Assembly: GCA_038213135.1 (NCBI GenBank) | Contig: JBBQTQ010000028.1 | Location: 1-29,838 of the forward strand | From: JBBQTQ01 sp038213135 | Lineage (GTDB): Bacteria; Actinomycetota; Thermoleophilia; Gaiellales; Gaiellaceae | Length of the DNA stretch: 29,838 nucleotides | Direction: 5' to 3' | In this document: positions 15,199 to 24,152 of the stretch, piece after piece | Position numbering within the stretch: position 1 is the stretch's first letter | Layout of the letters: the number at the start of each line of letters is the position of its first letter | Translations under genes and position numbers: made by a program | Notes under the pieces: generated by a model | What the model was told of the DNA's origin: nothing | The model's database searches: none | Seen by the model: only the letters and a program-made list of their open reading frames with translations

Positions 15199-15531
15199 AT
15201 GGCCGTGACGGTGCTCATCGTCGACGATCACCCGACGTTCCGACGGTTCGCGCGCCGGCTCCTGGAAGCCGCCGGCTTCGAAGTCGTCGGCGAGACAGCA
15301 GACGGCGCGGAGGCGATCGAGACGGCCCGCATCCTCCAACCCGACGCCGTGCTGCTGGACGTGCTGCTTCCAGACGCATCCGGCTTGGAGATAGCCGCTC
15401 ACCTGGCCCCGGCTGCGGTCGTCCTGACCTCGAGCCGAAGCGCCGCCGACCTGGGCGCTGCGCTCCGCGGCAGGACGTTCATTCGGAAGGCCTCTCTGAC
15501 GGCCGCCGCCTTCGCGGAGGCGGTCGCATGA
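15199..15531 (+). CDS. Receiver-only response regulator
   Basis: The 110-aa product is one CheY-like receiver domain with no output domain. The acidic pair D9-D10 (LIVDDHPTF), phospho-acceptor D54 (VLLDVLLPD), T77 (VVLTSSR) and K97 (FIRKASL) are all present, so phosphorylation should be possible. GACGAT lies six bases upstream of the ATG and no ribosome-binding site is visible. The stop overlaps an ATG (ATGA at 15528-15531) that would start the neighbouring kinase if a one-base frameshift is corrected. Stand-alone receivers beside a kinase usually act as phosphate shuttles or sinks, or bind a partner protein. Confidence 0.88.
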   Translation: MAVTVLIVDDHPTFRRFARRLLEAAGFEVVGETADGAEAIETARILQPDAVLLDVLLPDASGLEIAAHLAPAAVVLTSSRSAADLGAALRGRTFIRKASLTAAAFAEAVA

Positions 15532-15651
15532 GGCGCACCACCGCCTGGTGGCTCTGCGCAGCGCTCGGCCCCGCGCTGATCGCCCGCCGACATCGCGGGC
15601 CAGATCGACCGTGGAACCGCGGGCACGCAGCTTGCGCTCTTCCAGCTCGCG
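15528..15651 (+). pseudogene. Detached N-terminal segment of the sensor kinase (frameshift)
   Basis: From the ATG at 15528 the frame reads MRRTTAWWLCAALGPALIA and then degenerates to RRHRGPDRPW. Removing one C from the CCC run at 15583-15585 instead continues ALIAADIAGQIDRGTAGTQ and runs directly into the kinase frame at 15652. Read in its own frame, the kinase frame has a stop at 15577-15579. The segment supplies the missing first TM helix. Either a real frameshift or a sequencing error would give this picture. Confidence 0.65.
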
Positions 15652-17235
15652 ATGACCCTCGCGCTTCTCGCCGGCCTCTGGATCTGGGCCTGGCGTCCTG
15701 CGACCCGCATGGGCCCGCTGATGACGCTCTGGCCCGTGATCTGGGTGGCCGGAGACCTCCTCGCCGCGTTCCCAGACTCCCGCTTCGTCTCGACCTTCGG
15801 GCTCCTGCTCTTCGGAATGGGCCCGATCGTCTACGCGCAGATGGCGCTCTCGTACCCGACCGGCCGCCTGACGAGCCGCGTCGCCTGGGCCTACATCTAC
15901 CTCGGCGGCTACCTCGCCCAGGTGATCCAGAACGTCTACAACGTCCTCTACTACGACGGCCGCGGCTGCCCGTTCTGCTCGCCGCACGAGCCCTCCTATG
16001 TGTTCGCCGGCACGTCGCCGCTCTCGCTCGCCTCGTGGAACAAGGGCTGGGCGTACGAGATCATCGCCGTCCTCCCGATCGGGCTCTACGCGCTCTACCG
16101 CCGCTTCCTCGCGTCTGGGCCGGGAGCGCGCCGCACGATGGGGCCGCTCGTCGCGACCGCGACGATCGTGACGCTCACCACCACGGTGCAGCTGATCTTC
16201 ATCGTCCTCGGCGACCAGGATCCGCTCTCGAACCTCTCCTACATCGAGGACTTCGGCCTGATCGCCGTCGCGCTGACGTCCTTCCTCGGTCTCGCCCTCA
16301 CGCGACGCGCGCGCGGAGCGGTCGGCGACCTCGTCGTCGAGCTCGGCCGCGCGGGCCCGGGGCATGTCCGCGAAGCGCTCGCCCGGACGATCGGCGACCC
16401 GACCCTCCAGCTCGCGCTCTGGCTGCCGGAGCGGCGCGCCTGGGTCGACGAGACAGGCCAGGAGCTCGAGCTGCCGACGGATCGCGGGATCACCTACGTC
16501 GGCGACGACCTGGCGGCGATCGTCCACGACCCGGTCTTCCTCGACCAGCCGGCCCTGCTCGAGGCGGCCGGTTCCGCAGCACGGTTCGCGCTCGAGAACG
16601 AGCGCCTCCACGCCGAGCTGCGAGCTCAGCTCGTCGAGCTCCGCGAGTCTCGGGCGCGCATCGTCCGAGCAGGAGACGAGGAGCGGCGGCGTCTCGAGCG
16701 CGACCTCCACGACGGCGCGCAGCAGCGCCTCCTCGCGGTCGGTATGGCGCTTCAGCTCCTGCGCTCGAGCGGAGACAAGTCGCTGCTGGACGAGACCGAG
16801 CACGAGCTGCAGGCCGCGCTCCGGGAGCTCCGCGAGCTGGCTCGGGGAATCCATCCCGCTGTCCTCACGGATCAGGGTCTCGCCGCCGCGCTCCAGACGC
16901 TCGCGGACAGGGCGCCGATCCCCGTCCGAATCGAGGACTCCGCCGGACGCCTGCCCGGCCACGTCGAGACGGCCGCCTACTTCGTCGTCGCGGAGGCGCT
17001 CGCGAACGTGGCCAAGCACGCGCGCGCGAGCAATGCCTGGGTCTCGATCGGGCGCGAGGACGGCACTGCCCGGATCGAGATCCGGGACGACGGCGTCGGT
17101 GGCGCGGCACCGAACGGGGGCTCGGGCCTCCGCGGCCTCGCCGACCGGGTCGGCGCTCTCGACGGCCGGCTGCGCATCGAGAGCCCGGCCGGGGACGGCA
17201 CGCGGCTCGTCGCCGAGATCCCGTGCGCGTCGTAA
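15652..17235 (+). CDS. NarL-type sensor histidine kinase
   Basis: The 527-aa intact frame carries several TM helices to about residue 225. A variable GAF-like or linker region and a coiled coil (NERLHAELRAQLVELRESRAR) follow. The HisKA_3 dimerisation/phospho-acceptor helix is EERRRLERDLHDGAQQRL with H353. The HATPase domain shows EALANVAKHARAS (N box), IRDDGVGGA (G1) and GSGLRGLADRVGAL (G2). It is a membrane kinase signalling to the NarL-type regulator that starts 13 bases before its stop. With the upstream segment from 15528 restored it would be 568 aa and overlap the receiver gene as ATGA, which fits the operon better than the 120-base gap left by the ATG at 15652. The stimulus is unknown. 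Confidence 0.88.
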   Translation: MTLALLAGLWIWAWRPATRMGPLMTLWPVIWVAGDLLAAFPDSRFVSTFGLLLFGMGPIVYAQMALSYPTGRLTSRVAWAYIYLGGYLAQVIQNVYNVLYYDGRGCPFCSPHEPSYVFAGTSPLSLASWNKGWAYEIIAVLPIGLYALYRRFLASGPGARRTMGPLVATATIVTLTTTVQLIFIVLGDQDPLSNLSYIEDFGLIAVALTSFLGLALTRRARGAVGDLVVELGRAGPGHVREALARTIGDPTLQLALWLPERRAWVDETGQELELPTDRGITYVGDDLAAIVHDPVFLDQPALLEAAGSAARFALENERLHAELRAQLVELRESRARIVRAGDEERRRLERDLHDGAQQRLLAVGMALQLLRSSGDKSLLDETEHELQAALRELRELARGIHPAVLTDQGLAAALQTLADRAPIPVRIEDSAGRLPGHVETAAYFVVAEALANVAKHARASNAWVSIGREDGTARIEIRDDGVGGAAPNGGSGLRGLADRVGALDGRLRIESPAGDGTRLVAEIPCAS

Positions 17236-17846
17236 TCGCCGACGACACCGCGATCCTCCGCGAGGGCCTCGCCCGGCTGCTCGAGGAGAACGGCGTCAAG
17301 GTCGTCGGGCAGGCGGCGGACGCGACCGAGCTGCTCAGAGCGGTCGAGGAGCTCAACCCGGACGCCGCGCTCGTCGACATCCGCATGCCACCGACGCACA
17401 CGGACGAGGGCCTCGTCGCGGCCGAGACCCTTCGCATCCCCGTGATCGTCCTCTCGCAGTACGTGGAGACGGCCTATGCCCTGCGCCTCCTCGAGGGCGG
17501 CCAGCCGGGACGCGGCTACCTGCTGAAGGACCGGGTCATGGACGCCGCCCAGCTCGTAGCAGCGCTCGAACGGGTCGTCGCCGGCGAGGTCGTGGTCGAC
17601 CCCGCCCTGATCGAGCCGCTCGTTGCCCGTCGCCCACTCGGAGACCTCACCGCCCGCGAGCGCGAGGTGCTCGCCCTGATGGCCGAGGGACTCACCGATC
17701 GCGGCATCGCCGAGCGCCTCTGGCTGACGCCGAAGACAGTCGAGACGCACGTTCGCCACATCCTCCGCAAGCTGGCTCTCCCCGCCGGAACTGCCAACAA
17801 CCGACGGGTACACGCCGTCCTCACCTACCTGCGCGAGGGCGCCTAA
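17223..17846 (+). CDS. NarL/LuxR-family response regulator
   Basis: The 207-aa product has an N-terminal receiver (DD at 7-8, D52 in ALVDIRMPP, S78, K102 in YLLKDRV). The C-terminal LuxR-type helix-turn-helix is LTAREREVLALMAEGLTDRG then AERLWLTPKTVETHVRHILRKL (about 142-184). It is a DNA-binding output regulator phosphorylated by the kinase it overlaps (GTG at 17223, 13-bp overlap). The likely targets include the two TCAGGG/CCCTGA palindromes at the head of its own operon, shared with the divergent AOC-like gene. That is inferred from position, since no binding data can be read here. Confidence 0.92.
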   Translation: MRVVIADDTAILREGLARLLEENGVKVVGQAADATELLRAVEELNPDAALVDIRMPPTHTDEGLVAAETLRIPVIVLSQYVETAYALRLLEGGQPGRGYLLKDRVMDAAQLVAALERVVAGEVVVDPALIEPLVARRPLGDLTAREREVLALMAEGLTDRGIAERLWLTPKTVETHVRHILRKLALPAGTANNRRVHAVLTYLREGA

Positions 17847-17941
17847 CAATCAGCTAACAGCGCGCCAGTACGGTTTGGGGGCGTGGCCGGCGAGGGCATG
17901 ACATACACTCGAGGACCGCGTAGCAGGTACGTCCTTTCGAC

Positions 17942-18469
17942 ATGTTGAGGCGCCTTCTTCAGATCACTCTGCTCGCGGGAGCCCTCCTCGCACTGACCGC
18001 CGGCCCCTCGGCCGCCGCGGCTCCCTGCTGGAAGACGCTGATCAACGACTGGTACGACGGGACGATCGACAACACCTACCCGATCCCCTGCTACCACGAG
18101 GCGATCGCGCACCTTCCGGCGGACGTCCAGACGTACTCGGCCGCGGCCGAAGACATCAACCGGGCGCTGCAGCAGGCGATCGAGCGGCAGAAGCACCCGG
18201 GTCAGACGACGCCGACCTCGACGAACGGCGCGGGCGGCGGCCCCGGCAAGAACCCCAACGGCAAGGGCCCTGGCGGAATCGTCACCACCGCGTTCCACGA
18301 GGGAACGAGCAAGGCGACCTCCGTTCCGATCCCGCTGATCGTCCTCGCAGCGGTCGCGGTGCTGCTCCTGCTGGCGGGCACCGCAGGCTTCGTCGCACGC
18401 CGAATGCAGGCCAGGCGAGTGCCCGTGCGGGTCACGGCGAGCCCGCCGCAGAGCCACCCGCAGCCCTAG
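17942..18469 (+). CDS. Secreted, C-terminally membrane-anchored protein, unknown function
   Basis: The 175-aa product has a signal peptide (MLRRLLQITLLAGALLALTAGPSAAAA). A compact extracellular segment follows with two Cys (C29, C50) in PCWKTLINDWYDGTIDNTYP and PCYHEAIAHLPADVQTYS. A Gly/Pro/Asn-rich stretch (about 90-115) leads to one TM helix (about 128-151) and a basic tail. The order is that of a type I anchored surface protein, with the Cys pair probably forming a disulfide. I do not recognise a characterised family, and similar CYxxAIxxLPxDxxxYSxAxxDI patterns seem typical of actinobacteria. A TACACT box at 17904-17909 could be its -10. There is no good ribosome-binding site, so the start is moderately certain. 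Confidence 0.78.
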   Translation: MLRRLLQITLLAGALLALTAGPSAAAAPCWKTLINDWYDGTIDNTYPIPCYHEAIAHLPADVQTYSAAAEDINRALQQAIERQKHPGQTTPTSTNGAGGGPGKNPNGKGPGGIVTTAFHEGTSKATSVPIPLIVLAAVAVLLLLAGTAGFVARRMQARRVPVRVTASPPQSHPQP

Positions 18470-18494
18470 CCCGGTCCATCCGACACCCGCCCTA

Positions 18495-18524
18495 ACCTGG
18501 CTGGTCCTTGTGTTAAGGCCAGGT
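18495..18524 (+). promoter_or_regulatory. Inverted repeat in the nrdJ leader/promoter
   Basis: ACCTGGC (18495-18501) and GCCAGGT (18518-18524) are exact reverse complements 16 bases apart, with the flanking TA/TA partly symmetrical. It sits 27 bases before the nrdJ start, next to a TAACTA (18524-18529) that could be part of the -10. It could be an operator for nrdJ or a weak terminator for the preceding gene. Confidence 0.4.
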
Positions 18525-18551
18525 AACTAAAGTCTGTCTGGAGGGCGAGAA

Positions 18552-21290
<2,739 letters not shown>

Positions 21291-21331
21291 TGAGTAGTTA
21301 GCCAGCGCAAGATCTCCGGCTCATCCTGTGG

Positions 21332-21363
21332 GTCTCTGGCGGCGAGGCATGGCCGCCAGAGAC
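21332..21363 (+). terminator. nrdJ terminator hairpin
   Basis: GTCTCTGGCGGC (21332-21343) and GCCGCCAGAGAC (21352-21363) are exact reverse complements around an eight-base loop, 41 bases after the nrdJ stop and before the lower-GC block. The following ATCTTCCCT is only mildly T-rich. Confidence 0.65.
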
Positions 21364-21389
21364 ATCTTCCCTCCGGCCTCGAACAAAAG

Positions 21390-21395
21390 TAAGGT
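21390..21395 (+). promoter_or_regulatory. Putative -10 box of the HEPN gene
   Basis: TAAGGT is followed by six bases and the GTG at 21402, with no ribosome-binding site: a leaderless arrangement. The lack of a clear -35 lowers confidence. Confidence 0.4.
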
Positions 21396-21401
21396 CGCGG
21401 A

Positions 21402-21995
21402 GTGGCATCGCGAGCGCTTGAACGCTGGCGGCAAGGTCGATTCACTCGTCTCGATGAACTCGTCGCCGCGCACGGTCGCGTCGGCGGCACGGGTGCTGGC
21501 CGCCGGACGGACACGCAACAGATCAATTGGGCGCTGATCCTTCAGCTAGCTGCGGAGTTTCAAGGGTTCGCGCGCGATCTTCACATCGAGGGCGTCGAAA
21601 CCTTCGCGTCGTGGACCGCGCCTACGAACCCGCGACTCCGCACTGTCCTCGTCGCCCTCTTGACGCGAAGGCTCCAACTTGACCGCGGCAACGCGAATCC
21701 AGAATCGCTCGCTGAGGCATTCGAGCGCTTCGGTCTTCAATGGTGGCCCGCGCTCCGCGCGAGGGATCAACGCTCGCAGCAGCGCGAGCACGAACTGCGC
21801 CAGCTGAACACCGCACGGAATGCGATCGCCCACTCTCTCCACGGGCAGATCCATAGACTCCGCGAGCAAGGTTACCCTCTGACTCTTGCCACGTTCCGAC
21901 GTTGGAGAGCCTCGCTCAACGGCTTAGCGCGGACGATGGATATGGAGCTCTCCCACTATCTAGGGACATTCTTCGGACAGCCTAGGCCCTGGTAA
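21402..21995 (+). CDS. HEPN-domain protein (candidate RNase/toxin)
   Basis: The 197-aa, mainly helical soluble protein has LNTARNAIAHSLHG at about 135-148. The R139-x4-H144 spacing (RNAIAH) is the catalytic Rx4-6H signature of HEPN ribonucleases. The region before it (ILQLAAEFQGFARDLHIEG, about 46-64, and the charged helix RDQRSQQREHELRQLN) fits a HEPN-type helical bundle. HEPN proteins act as RNases in toxin-antitoxin, abortive-infection and CRISPR systems. A C-terminal helical extension follows. The gene begins a block whose base composition is visibly less GC-rich than its surroundings. Its partner at 22003 begins seven bases after the stop. No minimal nucleotidyltransferase (MNT) antitoxin signature is present in that partner. 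The HEPN assignment is from the motif and length only. Confidence 0.7.
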   Translation: MASRALERWRQGRFTRLDELVAAHGRVGGTGAGRRTDTQQINWALILQLAAEFQGFARDLHIEGVETFASWTAPTNPRLRTVLVALLTRRLQLDRGNANPESLAEAFERFGLQWWPALRARDQRSQQREHELRQLNTARNAIAHSLHGQIHRLREQGYPLTLATFRRWRASLNGLARTMDMELSHYLGTFFGQPRPW

Positions 21996-22002
21996 GAATC
22001 TG

Positions 22003-22473
22003 ATGATGAACAAGCTTCCGGAACTCGGCCAGGGCGTAAGGATTCCTTGGGGCCTGGATACCGTCGATGGCGAAGTCGTCGACCTCGCGCCCCCCAACCA
22101 CGTCGTGGTCCGAGTTCCAGTCCACGGCTCGATGGGCGAAACGATCGACTGGACGACGGTCCGAATGAGTACTGAGGCACTGGAGCCGCTGCCACCCTGG
22201 CGGGTTCGGGCGACGCGGCACGGGACGCCAGCTCCCGGCACCGACGCAAGTGAGGCATGGTTCGTTGACGCAGCACGAAATGGCGAACGTGCGACGTCGG
22301 AAGTGAGGATCTCTGGAAGCCTCGCCGCCTCTAGTTCGAGCCGTGTTCCGGAGGAGTCGCGTCACGCGATTCAGACTCGAGGGCGATCAGCGGTGGAGAA
22401 ATTTGCTCATCGCTTTCGCCTACCGCGAGTAGTCGTCGTGGGCACGCATGGGGTCTTCGAGTTGGCTGAATAA
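22003..22473 (+). CDS. Small protein paired with HEPN gene, unknown function
   Basis: The 156-aa product starts at the first of two adjacent ATGs (22003, 22006), seven bases after the HEPN stop, so the two are almost certainly co-transcribed. The N-terminal half (GVRIPWGLDTVDGEVVDLAP, VVVRVPVHGSMGETIDWTTV) is beta-rich, like a small SH3-type barrel. The C-terminal half has a basic helix (RGRSAVEKFAHRFRLP) and ends in strand VVVVGTHGVFELAE. I do not recognise a characterised family. Position makes it a candidate antitoxin, cofactor or sensor for the HEPN protein. It lacks the GSxxR...SDxD motif of MNT antitoxins. Confidence 0.6.
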   Translation: MMNKLPELGQGVRIPWGLDTVDGEVVDLAPPNHVVVRVPVHGSMGETIDWTTVRMSTEALEPLPPWRVRATRHGTPAPGTDASEAWFVDAARNGERATSEVRISGSLAASSSSRVPEESRHAIQTRGRSAVEKFAHRFRLPRVVVVGTHGVFELAE

Positions 22474-22505
22474 CTGGCGGCTCGACTCTGCAGCGCAGAC
22501 GGTTC

Positions 22506-22511
22506 TAGGAT
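22506..22511 (+). promoter_or_regulatory. Putative promoter of the HNH gene
   Basis: TCGACT (22482-22487), an 18-bp spacer and TAGGAT (22506-22511) are followed by six bases and the GTG at 22518. The layout predicts a leaderless transcript and separates the HNH gene from the HEPN pair as its own transcription unit. Confidence 0.5.
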
Positions 22512-22517
22512 CGCCCG

Positions 22518-23417
22518 GTGGAGCGAGACGAGGACGTCCGGACTGCTTGCTTTCTGGCACTTGACGTCCTCCGTGCGCAGTTCGGAGATGAGGTCTCGTA
22601 CCTCGGCGGACTCGATCGCGGCTTCGCGTTTCGCGGCCGCCGCGTCCCGTTCCTGAACTACCAGAAGGGCATCTACAGAGCGGCCGCTCAACGTGGACCT
22701 GCAGCCCTGTCTATCAACACGTCGCATCAGTCCCCGTACGAAGACGGGCCGGCCGAGGATGGGTTTCTGTACGCCTATCGAGCAGGTGACATCGACCAGG
22801 CCGACAACCGCGCGCTTCGTGCTGCGTACGCGCTGCAGACCCCACTCGTTTACTTCGTCGCCACCCGGCCTGGCGCGTACGACGCGACGTATCCGGTCTA
22901 CGTGTCCGAGGATCGACCTTCCGAGCGGCGCGTGCTGCTGTCAGTCGGACGAAGAGTCGGACCGATGGACGAGCTGGAGCCGGTTCCCATCGAGAGCCCG
23001 CTCGAGCGACGCTACGCCGCGCGGGAAGTAAAGGTGCGACTCCACCAGCGCCGCTTCCGATGGCGCGTCATCCCCGCGTATCGCGAGCAGTGCGCGATCT
23101 GTCGCCTGAAGGAGGTCCGCCTGCTCGACGCAGCGCACATCGTCGGAGACCCAGAGCCGACGGGAGAGCCCGAGATCTCGAACGGATTGAGTCTCTGCTC
23201 GATTCACCACCGTGCTTTCGATCAAGATCTCGTCGGAGTGTCGCCCGACTTCCGGGTCCACGTGGCGAGGCGCCTCTTGGACGACGAGGACGGACCAATG
23301 CTCGATGTCCTCAAGACTTTCCAGGGGGCGAAGATCGAGCTTCCAAGACGGACGGCGTGGCAGCCGGATCGGGAACGACTCGCGCTGAGGTTCAACCGGT
23401 TTGAGCATGCAAGCTGA
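22518..23417 (+). CDS. HNH endonuclease, restriction-type
   Basis: The 299-aa product has a C-terminal HNH nuclease domain (about 178-245): FRWRVIPAYREQCAICRLKE (C192, C195), LLDAAHIVGD (H207), SNGLSLCSIHHRAFD (N222, C227, H230, H231). The paired CxxC and CxxHH suggest a structural zinc around the beta-beta-alpha metal site. The N-terminal 160 residues (RGFAFRGRRVPFLNYQKGIY, ADNRALRAAYALQTPLVYFV, YPVYV) form a separate domain I cannot name. In comparable putative restriction enzymes such domains often recognise the DNA substrate. No methyltransferase is nearby, so a modification-dependent (type IV-like) or phage-targeting role is possible. Base composition matches the HEPN pair. The tiny gene at 23430 follows after 12 bases. 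Confidence 0.82.
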   Translation: MERDEDVRTACFLALDVLRAQFGDEVSYLGGLDRGFAFRGRRVPFLNYQKGIYRAAAQRGPAALSINTSHQSPYEDGPAEDGFLYAYRAGDIDQADNRALRAAYALQTPLVYFVATRPGAYDATYPVYVSEDRPSERRVLLSVGRRVGPMDELEPVPIESPLERRYAAREVKVRLHQRRFRWRVIPAYREQCAICRLKEVRLLDAAHIVGDPEPTGEPEISNGLSLCSIHHRAFDQDLVGVSPDFRVHVARRLLDDEDGPMLDVLKTFQGAKIELPRRTAWQPDRERLALRFNRFEHAS

Positions 23418-23429
23418 GAGGAGGTCAGC

Positions 23430-23603
23430 GTGAAGGTGGACGTGCCGACGGTCATCGCTGCGCTTGAGGCGGCGATGGAGGATCAACGAAGTAACCTCGG
23501 GGGCGACGAGCCTGCGTATGAGGAGGGATACCTCGATGGACTCAAGCGAGCTGAGGACATCGTTGTCATCAAGGCTTACGGGCGGAAGACAGCACTCGAC
23601 TGA
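23430..23603 (+). CDS. Small acidic 57-aa protein downstream of HNH gene
   Basis: The GTG at 23430 is preceded by AGAGGAGG ending five bases upstream, one of the best ribosome-binding sites in the window. It reads 57 codons to TGA: MKVDVPTVIAALEAAMEDQR, then an acidic middle PAYEEGYLDGLKRAEDIVVI and a basic end YGRKTALD. The predicted structure is two helices. It lies 12 bases after the HNH stop and 13 bases before the next ATG, so it is probably translated from the HNH transcript. The function is unknown. A small regulator or inhibitor of the nuclease is one idea. Confidence 0.6.
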   Translation: MKVDVPTVIAALEAAMEDQRSNLGGDEPAYEEGYLDGLKRAEDIVVIKAYGRKTALD

Positions 23604-23616
23604 ACCGGAGGAACTC

Positions 23617-24027
23617 ATGTCAGTAAACGACTGGAATCGCAACGTGATCGAGGAGTTCCGCGCCAACGACGGCCACGTCGAGGCGTTCGCCGGAGCGCAC
23701 CTGTTCCTGCTCCACCACAAGGGCGCCAAGACCGGCACCGAGCGGGTCAACCCGCTCGTCTACCAGCCGCTCGGCGACAACTTCGCGATCTTCGCGTCCA
23801 AGGCGGGCGCGAACACGAATCCCGACTGGTACCACAACCTGGTCGCGAACCCGGACGCGATCGTCGAGCTCGGCGACGGCGACAGGGTTCCTGTCAGGGC
23901 GCGCGTCGCCGGCGACGAGGAGCGCGGGCCGATCTGGGAGAAGCAGAAGATCGACCGCCCGACCTTCGCCGAGTACGAGCAGAAGACCTCGCGGCAGATC
24001 CCGGTCGTGATCCTCGAGCGCGCCTGA
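23617..24027 (+). CDS. Ddn-type F420-dependent nitroreductase-family protein
   Basis: The 136-aa soluble protein has the split-barrel features of the deazaflavin (F420)-dependent nitroreductase family: HHKGAKTGTERVNPLVYQP (33-51), then NPDWYHNLVANPDAIVELGD (68-87) and the closing SRQIPVVILERA strand. Family members reduce quinones or nitro compounds with F420H2 in actinobacteria. Cofactor use here is inferred from the family. GGAGG at 23607-23611, five bases before the ATG, sets the start. It returns to the high-GC codon use of the backbone, so the right edge of the lower-GC block lies just before it. Confidence 0.88.
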   Translation: MSVNDWNRNVIEEFRANDGHVEAFAGAHLFLLHHKGAKTGTERVNPLVYQPLGDNFAIFASKAGANTNPDWYHNLVANPDAIVELGDGDRVPVRARVAGDEERGPIWEKQKIDRPTFAEYEQKTSRQIPVVILERA

Positions 24028-24033
24028 AGAGAA

Positions 24034-24080
24034 AAGGCGAGGGCGGCCCGGCTCCTCTGTGCCGCTGCCGCTCTCGCCTT
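24034..24080. terminator. Hairpin after the nitroreductase-family gene
   Basis: AAGGCGAGGGCGGC (24034-24047) pairs with GCCGCTCTCGCCTT (24067-24080), 14 bp with one G-U, starting seven bases after the stop. On the plus strand only GTCC follows. On the minus strand the stem runs into TTTTCTCTT, a proper U-tract, so it would also stop antisense transcription. Confidence 0.65.
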
Positions 24081-24140
24081 GTCCAAACCGCTTCGGTATC
24101 GGCGGGCGGCGACGACACCCCTGGGTCGAGGGTTCGTAAA

Positions 24141-24146
24141 TAGGCT
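24141..24146 (+). promoter_or_regulatory. Putative -10 box of the YceH-family gene
   Basis: TAGGCT is followed by six bases and the GTG at 24153, without a ribosome-binding site. It is the same geometry as at 22506 and 29329. Confidence 0.45.
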
Positions 24147-24152
24147 TCGGCC

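Noticed and set aside
15121..17019. 632-codon minus-strand open frame opposite the kinase operon
   Set aside because: Shadow frame over the receiver and kinase genes, with no recognisable motif and no start signal.
18470..18551. Possible cobalamin riboswitch ahead of the B12-dependent reductase
   Set aside because: The gap is 82 bases, too short for the element, and no B12-box-like sequence is visible.
22003..22473. HEPN partner as an MNT nucleotidyltransferase antitoxin
   Set aside because: There is no GSxxR or SDxD-type motif in the translation; the N-terminal half is beta-barrel-like instead.
21291..23616. Prophage or integrative element
   Set aside because: No integrase, transposase, phage structural gene or flanking direct repeat could be seen at either edge of the lower-GC block.
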